Source of the DNA: Tessaracoccus oleiagri
Lineage (GTDB): Bacteria; Actinomycetota; Actinomycetes; Propionibacteriales; Propionibacteriaceae
Reading direction: 5' to 3'
Assembly (NCBI RefSeq): GCF_900103275.1
Contig: NZ_FNGP01000002.1
Span: 186,001 to 250,000 of the forward strand
DNA length: 64,000 bases
Shown: positions 40,136 through 48,923 of the stretch, in pieces
How positions within the stretch are numbered: the stretch's first letter is position 1
Layout: every line of letters begins with the position of its first letter
Notes under the pieces: model-generated
Told to the model about the DNA's origin: nothing
What the model saw: only the letters and a program-made list of their open reading frames with translations
Database searches by the model: none
Program-made: the position numbers and the translations under genes

Positions 40136-42663
40136 CAGTCGAGGAACGTGATGGCGCCCGTGGTGCCGTCGATCCTGATCCGCTGCCCGGGTGCCAGCGC
40201 CTCCGTCGCGTTGGCGACGCCGACGACGGCCGGGAGCCCGTACTCGCGCGCCACCACCGAGCCGTGCGTCATGAGCCCGCCCACCTCCGTCACCAGCCCC
40301 GCGGCGGTGAGGAACAGCGGCGTCCAAGCCGGGTCGGTGCCCCGGCAGACGAGGATCTCCCCCGGCTCCAGCGCCGAGCTGCCGGGATGCTCCACCACGC
40401 GTGCGCGCCCCTCGACGATGCCCGGCGAGACGCCCAGTCCGGCGAGGTCCCCGTCGCCGGGCACGCCGGCGTCGTAGAAGGTGCGCCCATCGCCCACCAT
40501 GATGACCGGGACCCGGGACCGTCGCTCCTCGAGCGCGCGCAGGGAACGACGCTCGTCGACACGCTCGGCCAGTCCCTGCAGCGTGAACGCGTCCCGCAAC
40601 TCCTCCAGGTGGAGCAGGAACACGTCCTCGGCGCGCTCCAGCCGTCCACGCTCGACAAGGTCCTCGCCCGTACGCAGGAGCGCCTCGCGCAGGAATCCCA
40701 GGCACTGGACGAGCACGAACTTCGGCGTCTCCCGGGCGCCGAAGAGTCCCCGTACGCGGCTGCCGAGAAACCTGATCAAGCGACCTGCCGGCGGCGACGA
40801 CGCGCGCTCGAGCCGCCGCAGCGCGGCCCGCGCCTCCCGTTCGCCCTGCTCGTGGAGCACGTCCGGAGCCTGACCGGGCTCAAGGGTCAGGTAGGCCGCG
40901 AGGGTGCGGATGACCTCCTCCGGCCGCTCGCGCCAGCGGGGCACGCCGAGGTCGATCTCGGCGACGCCCCGCATGCCGTACCGGTCGAGGAAGTCGCGCA
41001 GACCCTGCTGCGCGACCGCGGGCAGTTCACCGGCCGCGAACCGGGCCGCGGATGCCTCCGGATCGCCGAGGGCCTCCCTCGCCTCGGCGTTGGCCCGGAT
41101 ACGCTTGGCCACGTCCCACAGGGCCAGGTCCATCTCCGTCGTCACGTTGCCGGGCAGCGACCGCAGCCCCGTCAGCGCCAGCGCGTCGGCATCGGGCAGG
41201 CCGGTACGCGCCGCCAGGTGGCGAAGCACGAGGATCATGCCGATGCCCGGCCCCATGATCGGCCCGAACGCGGGCAGCATGGTGGTGAAGGCGTGCTCGG
41301 CGAACCAGTGGACTGCCCGGACGCGCGCGGCGAGGCGCAACTCGGGGGTGCCCCGCCCGTCGGCATCCCGCGCCCGCCGCTCGAGGCCGTCGATGAGCCA
41401 ACGTCCACGCTCGTTCACGTGCCGGCGGGCGGCAGCAGGCCGCCGCAGCCCGCGCAGCACCCCCGGGAGCAACCGGACGACGAATGGCAAGAGGTAGCGC
41501 ACCAGCCCGAGGGTGTTGGCGCGCCGGGGACGGTACTCGCCGCTTTCGACGAGCTGCGCCACCACCGCCGCCGCGTTCGGGTCCACGCCCTTGATCGGCC
41601 CCGGCAGCCGCCCGGCGATGCGGGTGCGCAGGACCGGGTCGATCCGGACCCACAGGCGCTCGCCGGCAGCCGCGAGGTAGTGGTTGTCGCGGTGGTCCAG
41701 CGCCGGGGCCGCGAACACCGGTGGCGCGCCCCCGATGGCGGCCTGGAGCACGTCGCGGCCCAGCGGGGTGATCGGCTCGAGCATGCCCTGGAACGCCCCG
41801 ACGCTCGCCCAGACTGCGTCCCGCGGGGACGGCACGGGAAGGGGGTACAGGGTCGTGACCGGGCGCGACTGCACCACCTGCAGCCGGTCGGCCACGACCG
41901 TGAACTCGACGTCCTGCGGCCCGCCCATGGCCGACTCGATCCTTCGCCCGAGCGCGGCGAGCTCCCTCAGGACCAGGTCGCCGAGCACCGGCGTCGCCCC
42001 CGCAGGAGCGCGCCGCACGACGCTGCCGCTCGCGTCGATCTCGAAGTGGTCCGGAACGACGGCACCCGACACCAGCCGCTCCCCCAGCCCGGCGACCGCG
42101 TCCACGACGGTCACGTCGCGACGCCCCGTCAACGGGTCTGCGGTGAACAGCACGCCCGAAGCCTCGGCCGGCACCATCTCCTGCACCACGACGGCCAGCG
42201 CGACGGCGTCGTGATCGATCCGGTTGCGGTCCCGGTAGCTGATCGTCCGCTCCGTCCACAGGCTCGACCAGCACTCGACGACCGCCCCCAACACCGCCTC
42301 TTCGCCCACGACGTCGAGGAACGTGTCCTGCTGACCGGCGAACGAGGCACCGGGGAGGTCCTCGGCGGTGGCCGAGCTGCGCACCGCGACGCGCCCGTCG
42401 AGGAGCGGACGCACGAGGGCGAGCAGGCGGTCGCGCTGCGCGGACGGGACGGGTTGCCGGAACGCGGCTCGGATCGCTTCCGAAGCACGGCCCGGGTCGC
42501 TGCGCAGCGCCCCCTCGATGGTGGCCGCAAGGCCGTACTCGGCGACGAAGGCGCGGTACTCGTCGGTGGGGACGATGACGAAGTCGGGCACAGGGAACCC
42601 CGCGCTCCTGAGCCGCAACAGATTGGCGCCCTTGCCGCCGGCGTCGGCGAGTCCGATGCTCAT
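40135..42663 (-). CDS. PEP-utilising / rifampin phosphotransferase-like enzyme
   Basis: An 842-residue protein built like PEP synthase and rifampin phosphotransferase: an N-terminal ATP-grasp domain (AGGKGANLLRL, RSSATAEDLPGASFAGQQDT, VVVQEMVPAEASGVLFTADP, DVEFTVVADRLQVVQSRPVT), a large helical middle (about 310-740), and a C-terminal swivelling His domain with GGLMTHGSVVAREYGLPAVVGV region carrying His800. The T-H-G-S form of the His motif and the total length resemble rifampin phosphotransferase more than classical PEP synthase, which ends with a PEP-binding barrel missing here. It could inactivate rifamycins or phosphorylate an unknown metabolite. It follows the GroES-like gene by 44 bases on the same strand. 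Confidence 0.8.
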   Translation of the reverse strand: MSIGLADAGGKGANLLRLRSAGFPVPDFVIVPTDEYRAFVAEYGLAATIEGALRSDPGRASEAIRAAFRQPVPSAQRDRLLALVRPLLDGRVAVRSSATAEDLPGASFAGQQDTFLDVVGEEAVLGAVVECWSSLWTERTISYRDRNRIDHDAVALAVVVQEMVPAEASGVLFTADPLTGRRDVTVVDAVAGLGERLVSGAVVPDHFEIDASGSVVRRAPAGATPVLGDLVLRELAALGRRIESAMGGPQDVEFTVVADRLQVVQSRPVTTLYPLPVPSPRDAVWASVGAFQGMLEPITPLGRDVLQAAIGGAPPVFAAPALDHRDNHYLAAAGERLWVRIDPVLRTRIAGRLPGPIKGVDPNAAAVVAQLVESGEYRPRRANTLGLVRYLLPFVVRLLPGVLRGLRRPAAARRHVNERGRWLIDGLERRARDADGRGTPELRLAARVRAVHWFAEHAFTTMLPAFGPIMGPGIGMILVLRHLAARTGLPDADALALTGLRSLPGNVTTEMDLALWDVAKRIRANAEAREALGDPEASAARFAAGELPAVAQQGLRDFLDRYGMRGVAEIDLGVPRWRERPEEVIRTLAAYLTLEPGQAPDVLHEQGEREARAALRRLERASSPPAGRLIRFLGSRVRGLFGARETPKFVLVQCLGFLREALLRTGEDLVERGRLERAEDVFLLHLEELRDAFTLQGLAERVDERRSLRALEERRSRVPVIMVGDGRTFYDAGVPGDGDLAGLGVSPGIVEGRARVVEHPGSSALEPGEILVCRGTDPAWTPLFLTAAGLVTEVGGLMTHGSVVAREYGLPAVVGVANATEALAPGQRIRIDGTTGAITFLD

Positions 42664-42707
42664 GAGCCGACTGTAGACCCCGGCGGCGCCGGCCGGGGAT
42701 GCCCGGC

Positions 42708-43031
42708 TCAGAGGTAGAGGCCGGTGCCCGAGTCGTCGATCCGCTCAGCCGCGACCGCGTGGATGTCGCGCTCGCGCATCAAGACGTAGCGCTTCGAGTT
42801 GATCTCGACCTCCGCGCGCTCGCCCGGGTCGAACAGCACCCGGTCGTCGATCTCCACGCTGCGCACGCTGGGGCCGACGGCCACGACTCGTGCCCAGCTG
42901 AGTCGCTTGCCCATCTGGACGGTGGCGGGAATGAGGATGCCGCCGCCGCTCTTGCGCTCGCCGGCGCCGGATTCGGCGTCGACGAGGACGCGGTCGTGCA
43001 GCATCCTGATGGCAAGTCCTGCGTCGGTCAC
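42708..43031 (-). CDS. GroES/Cpn10-like protein
   Basis: A 107-residue chaperonin-10 fold protein: IRMLHDRVLVDAE, a glycine-rich mobile-loop-like segment (KSGGGILIPATVQMGKR), ARVVAVGP, DRVLFDPGE and late YVLMRERDIHAV. True GroES sits beside groEL; here it is coupled to DUF3618 by a GTGA overlap, so it is probably a paralogue with a separate role. GTG 43031 is the coupled start. Confidence 0.82.
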   Translation of the reverse strand: MTDAGLAIRMLHDRVLVDAESGAGERKSGGGILIPATVQMGKRLSWARVVAVGPSVRSVEIDDRVLFDPGERAEVEINSKRYVLMRERDIHAVAAERIDDSGTGLYL

Positions 43032-43357
43032 GAGGCGGTGATCGCCTTCCTCGCGCGGGCGCCGAGCTGCCGGCGGCCCGAGAGCGCGTTGATCGTCACC
43101 GCGAACGCCACCACGCCGACGACCGCGCCGGCGATGGCGAGCACCCGCTTCGTCCGCAGCGACCCGTCGGCCTCGACGAACTGGCTCTTGACGTCCTCGA
43201 ACTCCGAACGAGCGAAGTCCTTGACCTCCTCGACGCCCTTCTTGGCGATGTTCTTGGGCTTGATCGACTCACTGAAGTCGGCCACCGACACGCGCAGTTT
43301 CGCCCGTGTCTCGGCCATTTCCATCCGGATGTCCTCGACCGTTCGCTCCTTGGCCAT
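43028..43357 (-). CDS. DUF3618 family membrane protein
   Basis: A 109-residue protein. The N-terminal helix RTVEDIRMEMAETRAKLRVSVADFSESIKP is the DUF3618 signature, followed by a lysine-rich amphipathic stretch and one C-terminal membrane helix (about 72-92) with a basic tail. The family is common in actinobacteria and its function is unknown. ATG 43357 has GGAG upstream. It is first in an apparent operon with the GroES-like protein and the PEP-utilising enzyme, and is divergent from bcp. Confidence 0.85.
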   Translation of the reverse strand: MAKERTVEDIRMEMAETRAKLRVSVADFSESIKPKNIAKKGVEEVKDFARSEFEDVKSQFVEADGSLRTKRVLAIAGAVVGVVAFAVTINALSGRRQLGARARKAITAS

Positions 43358-43397
43358 CGCCGCTCCTATCCGTCAACGTTCGTCCCAAGCCTAGCCA

Positions 43398-43403
43398 TAC
43401 AAT
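43398..43403 (+). promoter_or_regulatory. -10 element before bcp
   Basis: TACAAT, close to consensus, ends six bases before the bcp ATG. No Shine-Dalgarno is present, so transcription may start at or next to the start codon. It probably drives bcp-yigZ-mobA. Confidence 0.55.
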
Positions 43404-43409
43404 GGCCGC

Positions 43410-43889
43410 ATGGTTGCTCGACTGACACATGGTTCCCCCGCGCCGGACTTCACGCTTCCCGACCAGGAGGGCCGTGAGGTCTCCCTCAGCGACTTCAAGG
43501 ACCAGGCCGTCATCCTCTACTTCTACCCCGCCGCGATGACGCCGGGCTGCACCACCCAGGCCGTCGACTTCTCGGCCGCGCTCAAGGAGATCAGCGACGC
43601 CGGCTACCAGGTGCTCGGCTGCTCCCCCGACCCCGTCGACAAGCTCGCGAAGTTCACGGAGAAGTCCGACCTGGGCATCACCCTCCTCTCCGACCCTAAC
43701 CGCGAGGTGCTGGACAAGTACGCGGCCTTCGGCACCAAGAAGCTCTACGGCAAGGAGATCGAGGGCGTGATCCGGTCCACCTTCGTGATCGACATGGACT
43801 CCGAGGGCAAGGGCACCGTCCGCGAGGCCCAGTACAACGTGCGGGCGACGGGGCACGTCGCCAAGCTGCGCCGGGACCTGGGGATCTGA
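43410..43889 (+). CDS. bcp: Thiol peroxidase of the Bcp/PrxQ type
   Basis: A 159-residue peroxiredoxin reducing peroxides in the cytoplasm. PDFTLPD, then TPGCTTQA with the peroxidatic Cys47; the usual PrxQ resolving cysteine five residues on is absent (Val instead), and a second cysteine occurs at Cys71 (GCSPDP). This suggests a one-cysteine mechanism or a distant resolving residue. ATG 43410 fits the family start. Its stop overlaps the next gene (CTGA). Confidence 0.93.
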   Translation: MVARLTHGSPAPDFTLPDQEGREVSLSDFKDQAVILYFYPAAMTPGCTTQAVDFSAALKEISDAGYQVLGCSPDPVDKLAKFTEKSDLGITLLSDPNREVLDKYAAFGTKKLYGKEIEGVIRSTFVIDMDSEGKGTVREAQYNVRATGHVAKLRRDLGI

Positions 43890-44536
43890 CCAGTTACCGC
43901 ACCATCGACGCGGCCCCCGGCGAGGGGGTCGACGTCGAGCTGGAGATCAAACGTTCCCGGTTCCTGACCAGGCTGCGCCGCGTCGACGACGAAGCCGCGG
44001 CCCGCGCGGTGATCGACGAGCGGCGCACGACCCACTACGCCGCCACCCACAACTGCACGGCGTTCATCCTCGGCCCCGACGGCCGCACCGCGCGCAGCTC
44101 CGACGACGGGGAACCGGCCGGCACCGCGGGGATCCCGATGCTCGGCGCGCTCCAGCACAACGGGCTGACCGACGTCGTCGCCGTCGTCACCCGGTACTTC
44201 GGTGGCATCAAGCTGGGCGGCGGCGGGCTCGTCCGGGCGTACTCCGACGCGGTCGCGCAGGCCGTCGAGGCGGCCGGGATCCGCGAGGTGCGACTGTGCC
44301 GGCTGCTGCGCGTCGACGTCGGCTACGACGAGGCGGGCTCGATCGAGAACCAGCTCCGCACGCTGGCGCTCCCGTCGGGCCGGTCGCTGGAGGTCGTCGA
44401 CGTCGAGTGGACCGACCGTGCGCACATCGTCGTCGCCGTCGACGAGGACGCGCGGCACGAGTTCGACGAGGCCCTCCAGACGCTCTCCGGCGGCTCGCTC
44501 GTCGCGGCTCCCGTGGGCGAACGGTGGGTGGGCTGA
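43886..44536 (+). CDS. yigZ: YigZ/IMPACT family protein with probable CTG start
   Basis: A 216-residue protein. The N-terminal domain has EIKRSRFLTRL, NCTAFILG, SSDDGEPAGTAGIPML and VVTRYFGGIKLGGGGLVRAYSDAV, the IMPACT/YigZ core; a C-terminal ferredoxin-like domain (DUF1949 type) follows. The conserved EIKRSRF lies upstream of the first in-frame ATG, GTG or TTG (GTG 44009), and no standard start codon occurs in this frame between there and deep inside bcp. CTG 43886 forms a CTGA overlap with the bcp stop, just like the ATGA/GTGA overlaps elsewhere, so I set the start there. The role of the family is poorly defined (possibly translation-related). Confidence 0.8.
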   Translation: MTSYRTIDAAPGEGVDVELEIKRSRFLTRLRRVDDEAAARAVIDERRTTHYAATHNCTAFILGPDGRTARSSDDGEPAGTAGIPMLGALQHNGLTDVVAVVTRYFGGIKLGGGGLVRAYSDAVAQAVEAAGIREVRLCRLLRVDVGYDEAGSIENQLRTLALPSGRSLEVVDVEWTDRAHIVVAVDEDARHEFDEALQTLSGGSLVAAPVGERWVG

Positions 44537-45162
44537 TGGCGACGCAACCCCTGGCGCCCACCTCCGCGATCATCCTCGGCGGCGGCCGCTCGTCGCGCAT
44601 GGGCACCGACAAGCTGGGTCTGCACCTCGGGGGCCGCAGCCTGCTCCAGCGCGCGTGTGACGCGGTGGCTCCGCACGTGACGCGCATCGTCGTCGCCGGC
44701 CCCGAACGTGCCGACGTGGCCGGGCCCACCGTCGAGTTCGTGGTCGAGGACCCGCCGTTCGGCGGACCCGTCGCGGGCATCGTCGCGGCCTTGGGCTCGG
44801 TGCCCGGGGAGGGCCGCTGCTTCCTCCTCGCGGGCGACCTGGCCGCCCCCGACGAGGTGGTCGCCACCCTCCTCGCCCACGCTACGGAGTTGGATGCTAG
44901 CGACGCCGTCGTGCTCGAGGACGCCGACGGGTGGCCCCAGTTCCTCGCCGGCCTGTACCGCACCGAGTCACTCCGACGGGCCGCCTCCAAGCTGGAGTCC
45001 GTGCGGGACGCGTCGGTCCGCCGCCTGTTGGGAGCACTGGACCCGGTGCGCGTGCCCGCACCCGCGCGGACCCTCGCCGACATCGACACCCCGGAGGACG
45101 CCGAGCGCCGCGGCGCGACCCGGCCCGGAGCCTCCGGCAAGCACGAATGCGGGCCCCAATAA
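44536..45162 (+). CDS. mobA: MobA-like molybdenum cofactor guanylyltransferase
   Basis: A 208-residue nucleotidyltransferase. The signature loop LGGGRSSRMGTDK (14-26) binds GTP, followed by EDPPFGGPVAGI and LAGDLAAPD. MobA attaches GMP to molybdopterin to make the bis-MGD cofactor that NarG needs. ATG 44536 overlaps the yigZ stop (TGATG). It ends 47 bases before narG. The context supports MobA over the related MocA. Length is typical. Confidence 0.88.
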   Translation: MATQPLAPTSAIILGGGRSSRMGTDKLGLHLGGRSLLQRACDAVAPHVTRIVVAGPERADVAGPTVEFVVEDPPFGGPVAGIVAALGSVPGEGRCFLLAGDLAAPDEVVATLLAHATELDASDAVVLEDADGWPQFLAGLYRTESLRRAASKLESVRDASVRRLLGALDPVRVPAPARTLADIDTPEDAERRGATRPGASGKHECGPQ

Positions 45163-45175
45163 GTCCCCGTTCTCC

Positions 45176-45204
45176 TGAATCGACCCCCACCTGCGTGTGA
45201 TAGT
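45176..45204 (+). promoter_or_regulatory. Possible promoter of the nar operon
   Basis: TGAATC (45176-45181) and GATAGT (45199-45204) are spaced by 17 bases, the latter ending five bases before the narG ATG with no Shine-Dalgarno. I see no FNR/CRP-type palindrome in the 47-base gap. The match is modest. Confidence 0.35.
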
Positions 45205-45209
45205 GGGGC

Positions 45210-48200
45210 ATGACCACTGACGTTCCGCGCCTCGATGGACCCGCCGCAGACGCACTGCTCAAAGTTGGCCGATTCTTCACCAAATGGGAACAGACCGACG
45301 ACGGCCGTGCCCAGTTCCGCGAGGGGGGCCGCGCCGGCGACTTCTTCTACCGCGACCGCTGGAGCCACGACAAAGTGGTCCGGTCCACGCACGGCGTGAA
45401 CTGCACCGGCTCCTGCTCGTGGAAGGTGTACGTCAAGGACGGCATCATCACGTGGGAGGCGCAGCAGACCGACTACCCGTCCACGGGGCCTGACCGCCCG
45501 GAGTACGAGCCCCGCGGCTGCCCCCGCGGCGCGGCCTTCTCCTGGTACACCTACTCCCCCACCCGGGTGCGCTACCCCTACGCCCGCGGCGTACTGCTCG
45601 AGCTCTACCGGGAGGCGAAGCACCGGCTGGGCGACCCCGTCGAGGCGTTCCGCGAGATTTCCACCGACCCCGTGAAGCGCCGCAAGTACCAGCAGGCCCG
45701 CGGGAAGGGCGGCCTGGTCAGGATCACCTGGGACGAGGCGCTGGAGATCGCCGCGGCCAGCTACGTCAACACGATCAAGCACTACGGCCCGGACCGCTGC
45801 GTGTCCTTCTCGCCGATCCCCGCCATGTCGATGGTCTCGCACGCCATCGGCACCCGGTTCAACCACCTCATCGGCGGCGCGATGACCAGCTTCTACGACT
45901 GGTACGCGGACCTGCCCGTCGCGAGCCCACAGGTCTTCGGCGACCAGACCGACGTGCCGGAGTCCGGCGACTGGTGGGACGCCACCTACCTCATGATGTG
46001 GGGCTCCAACGTCCCGGTCACGCGCACGCCCGACGCGCACTGGATGGCGGAGGTCCGCTACCGGGGCACCAAGGTGGTCACGGTCAGCCCTGACTACGCC
46101 GACAACGTGAAGTTCGCCGACGACTGGATCCCGGCGCAGGCCGGCACCGACGCGGCGCTCGCGATGGCGATGGGGCACGTCATCCTCAAGGAGAACTTCG
46201 TCGACCGGCAGTCCGAGTACTTCACGGACTACACCAAGCAGTTCACCGACTTCGGCATGCTCATCACGCTCGAGGAGCACCCGGACGGCCACGGGCTGGT
46301 GCCGGGCAAGTTCCTCACGGCGGCGGACCTCGACGCGCACCGCGACACCAGCGACGCCGCGTTCAAGACCGTGATGTGGGACCGCGCCACCGGCGCGCCG
46401 GCCATCCCCAACGGCTCGATGGGACACCGCTACAACGAGGCCGACCAGGGCATGTGGAACCTGGACCTCGGAGACATCGACCCCGCGCTCACCCTCCTCG
46501 GCGAGGCGGGCGCGGAGGGCGTCGAGGTGAACCTCCCCTGCTTCGAGGACCCCCGCGGCGAGGGCTCCATCATCAAGCGGGGCCTGCCCGCCCGCCGGGT
46601 GGAGGGCAGGCTCGTCACCACGGTCTTCGACCTGATGCTCGCCCAGTACGGGGTCGGGCGCGAGGGCCTCCCCGGGGTCTGGGCGGCCGGCTACGACGAC
46701 CCGACCGTCCCCTACACCCCCGCCTGGCAGGAGGAGATCACCTCGGTCCCGGCCGAGGCGGTGACGAGGCTGGCGAGGGAGTTCGCGCAGAACTCGGAGG
46801 AGTCGAAGGGCCGCACGATGATCATCATCGGCGCAGGCATCTGCCACTGGTTCCACGCCGACGCCACCTACCGCGCCATCATCGCCCTGCTCATGATGAC
46901 CGGCTGCATCGGCCGCAACGGCGGCGGCTGGGCCCACTACGTCGGCCAGGAGAAGTGCCGCCCCATGACCGGCTGGTTCAACATGGCCAACGCGATGGAC
47001 TGGCAGCGACCGCCGCGCACCATGATCGGCACCGCCTACTGGTACATGCACACCGACCAGTGGCGCACCGACGGGTTCTCGGCCGACCGCATCAAGTCGC
47101 CGCTGTCGCAGGGCCGCCTCGACGGCATGCACACGGCCGACACCGTCGCCCTGTCGCACCGGCTCGGCTGGATGCCGTTCTACCCGCAGTTCGACGTCAA
47201 CCCGCTGGACCTGGCCGACGAGGCCGCCGCCGCCGTCGAGCGGGGCGAGTTCGAGACGCCGCAGGCCTACGTCGCCGCCCGCCTGAAGTCGGGCGACCTC
47301 AAGTCGGCGGTGGAGGACATCGACGCGCCCGAGAACTGGCCGCGCACGATGATCCTGTGGCGCTCGAACCTGTTCGGCTCGTCGGCGAAGGGCGCGGAGT
47401 ACTTCTCGAAGCACCTCCTCGGAACGCACAACAACGTGATGGAGAACCAGCACGGGGCCGACGCCCGGCCCAAGGTGGTGAAGTGGCACGACGAGGCGCC
47501 CGAGGGCAAGCTCGACCTGCTGATCACCGCCGACTTCCGCATGACGAGCTCCACCCTGTTGAGCGACCTCGTGCTGCCGGCGGCCACCTGGTACGAGAAG
47601 CACGACCTCAGCTCCACGGACATGCATCCGTACGTGCACGCGTTCACGCCGGCGATCGACCCGCCCTGGGAGACGAAGTCGGACTTCGACCTGTTCGCCG
47701 ACCTCGCGACCCGGATCTCCCAGTTCGCCCGCAAGCACCTCGGCGTGCGGAAGGACCTCGTCGCCGTGGCGCTCCAGCACGACACCCCGGGGCAGATCGC
47801 CCAGCCGGGCGGGCACGTCCCCGACTGGCGCGGCACCGACGTCGACGCCGTCCCCGGCCGCAACCTGCCGGTGCTGGCCGTCGTGGAGCGCGACTACACG
47901 GCGATCGCGGACAAGCTGCTCACCGTCGGGCCGCTGGCGGAGAAGCTGGGCTTCACCGTGAAGAACATCACCTACGACGTGAGCCACCAGGTGGAGCGGC
48001 TCGGCCGACTGCACGGCGTCTACCCGTCGGGCCCCGCCGAGGGGCGCCCCGCCATCAACACCGACCAGCGGCTGGCCGAGGCGATCCTGACGTTCTCCGG
48101 CACCACCAACGGCGAGCTCGCGACGCAGGGCTTCCACACCCTGGAGAGGAAGACGGGCCGCAAGCTCGCCGACCTCTCGGCGGGCTCGGAGGAGAAACTG

Positions 48201-48923
48201 ATCTCGTTCGTGCAGACGCAGCAGTCCCCGCAACCGGTGATCACGTCGCCCGAGTGGTCCGGGTCCGAGACCGGCGGCCGCCGGTACGCGGCCTTCACCA
48301 TCAACACGGAGCGACTGAAGCCCTGGCACACGTTGAGCGGCCGGATGCACTTCTTCCTCGACCACGACTGGATGACCGACGCCGGCGAGAACCTGCCGAC
48401 GTACCGGCCGCCGCTCGACATGACCAGGGCCTACGGCGAGCCGGAGCTGGGGCCGAACGGCGAGAAGGCGATCACGGTGCGTTACCTCACGGTGCACAAC
48501 AAGTGGTCCATCCACTCCGAGTACCAGGACAACCTGTTCATGCTCTCGCTCGGCCGCGGCGGCCCGCAGGCCTGGCTCAGCGTCGCCGACGCCCGCTCGA
48601 TCGGGGTCTCCGACAACGACTGGGTGGAGCTCACCAGCGCCAACGGGGTGTTCGTGGCGAGGGCCGTGGTCACGTCGAAGCTGCCGGACGGCATCTGCTA
48701 CGTCCAGCACGCCCAGGAGCGCACCATCGACGTCCCGAAGTCCGAGGCGACGGGCCGACGAGGCGGCATCCACAACTCCGTCACCCGCATCCTGCTCAAA
48801 CCGACCCACCTGATCGGCGGCTACGCCCACCAGGCCTACGCATTCAACTACCTCGGCCCCACCGGAGTGCAGCGGGACATCGTCTCGACCGTGCGGCGCC
48901 GTTCCCAGGAGGTGCAGTACTGA
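45210..48923 (+). CDS. narG: Respiratory nitrate reductase alpha subunit
   Basis: A 1237-residue catalytic subunit holding bis-MGD molybdenum and the FS0 iron-sulfur cluster. The FS0 ligands are visible: His61, Cys65, Cys69 (THGVNCTGSCSWK) and Cys104 (RGCPRG). Asp230 in YDWYADLP corresponds to the molybdenum-ligand aspartate. Length matches NarG (about 1230-1250). No twin-arginine leader is present, so it faces the cytoplasm like E. coli NarG, reducing nitrate to nitrite with electrons from NarI through NarH. ATG 45210 begins MTTDVPRLDG. Its stop overlaps narH (TGATG). Confidence 0.97.
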   Translation: MTTDVPRLDGPAADALLKVGRFFTKWEQTDDGRAQFREGGRAGDFFYRDRWSHDKVVRSTHGVNCTGSCSWKVYVKDGIITWEAQQTDYPSTGPDRPEYEPRGCPRGAAFSWYTYSPTRVRYPYARGVLLELYREAKHRLGDPVEAFREISTDPVKRRKYQQARGKGGLVRITWDEALEIAAASYVNTIKHYGPDRCVSFSPIPAMSMVSHAIGTRFNHLIGGAMTSFYDWYADLPVASPQVFGDQTDVPESGDWWDATYLMMWGSNVPVTRTPDAHWMAEVRYRGTKVVTVSPDYADNVKFADDWIPAQAGTDAALAMAMGHVILKENFVDRQSEYFTDYTKQFTDFGMLITLEEHPDGHGLVPGKFLTAADLDAHRDTSDAAFKTVMWDRATGAPAIPNGSMGHRYNEADQGMWNLDLGDIDPALTLLGEAGAEGVEVNLPCFEDPRGEGSIIKRGLPARRVEGRLVTTVFDLMLAQYGVGREGLPGVWAAGYDDPTVPYTPAWQEEITSVPAEAVTRLAREFAQNSEESKGRTMIIIGAGICHWFHADATYRAIIALLMMTGCIGRNGGGWAHYVGQEKCRPMTGWFNMANAMDWQRPPRTMIGTAYWYMHTDQWRTDGFSADRIKSPLSQGRLDGMHTADTVALSHRLGWMPFYPQFDVNPLDLADEAAAAVERGEFETPQAYVAARLKSGDLKSAVEDIDAPENWPRTMILWRSNLFGSSAKGAEYFSKHLLGTHNNVMENQHGADARPKVVKWHDEAPEGKLDLLITADFRMTSSTLLSDLVLPAATWYEKHDLSSTDMHPYVHAFTPAIDPPWETKSDFDLFADLATRISQFARKHLGVRKDLVAVALQHDTPGQIAQPGGHVPDWRGTDVDAVPGRNLPVLAVVERDYTAIADKLLTVGPLAEKLGFTVKNITYDVSHQVERLGRLHGVYPSGPAEGRPAINTDQRLAEAILTFSGTTNGELATQGFHTLERKTGRKLADLSAGSEEKLISFVQTQQSPQPVITSPEWSGSETGGRRYAAFTINTERLKPWHTLSGRMHFFLDHDWMTDAGENLPTYRPPLDMTRAYGEPELGPNGEKAITVRYLTVHNKWSIHSEYQDNLFMLSLGRGGPQAWLSVADARSIGVSDNDWVELTSANGVFVARAVVTSKLPDGICYVQHAQERTIDVPKSEATGRRGGIHNSVTRILLKPTHLIGGYAHQAYAFNYLGPTGVQRDIVSTVRRRSQEVQY

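Noticed and set aside
45163-45209. FNR/ANR-type site before narG
   Set aside because: No TTGAT-N4-ATCAA-like palindrome is visible in the 47-base gap.
44208-48830. A 1540-codon open frame antisense to narG
   Set aside because: It lies opposite a certain gene with full cofactor motifs. Long antisense frames are expected in GC-rich DNA and the translation is low-complexity (R, V, G, H rich).
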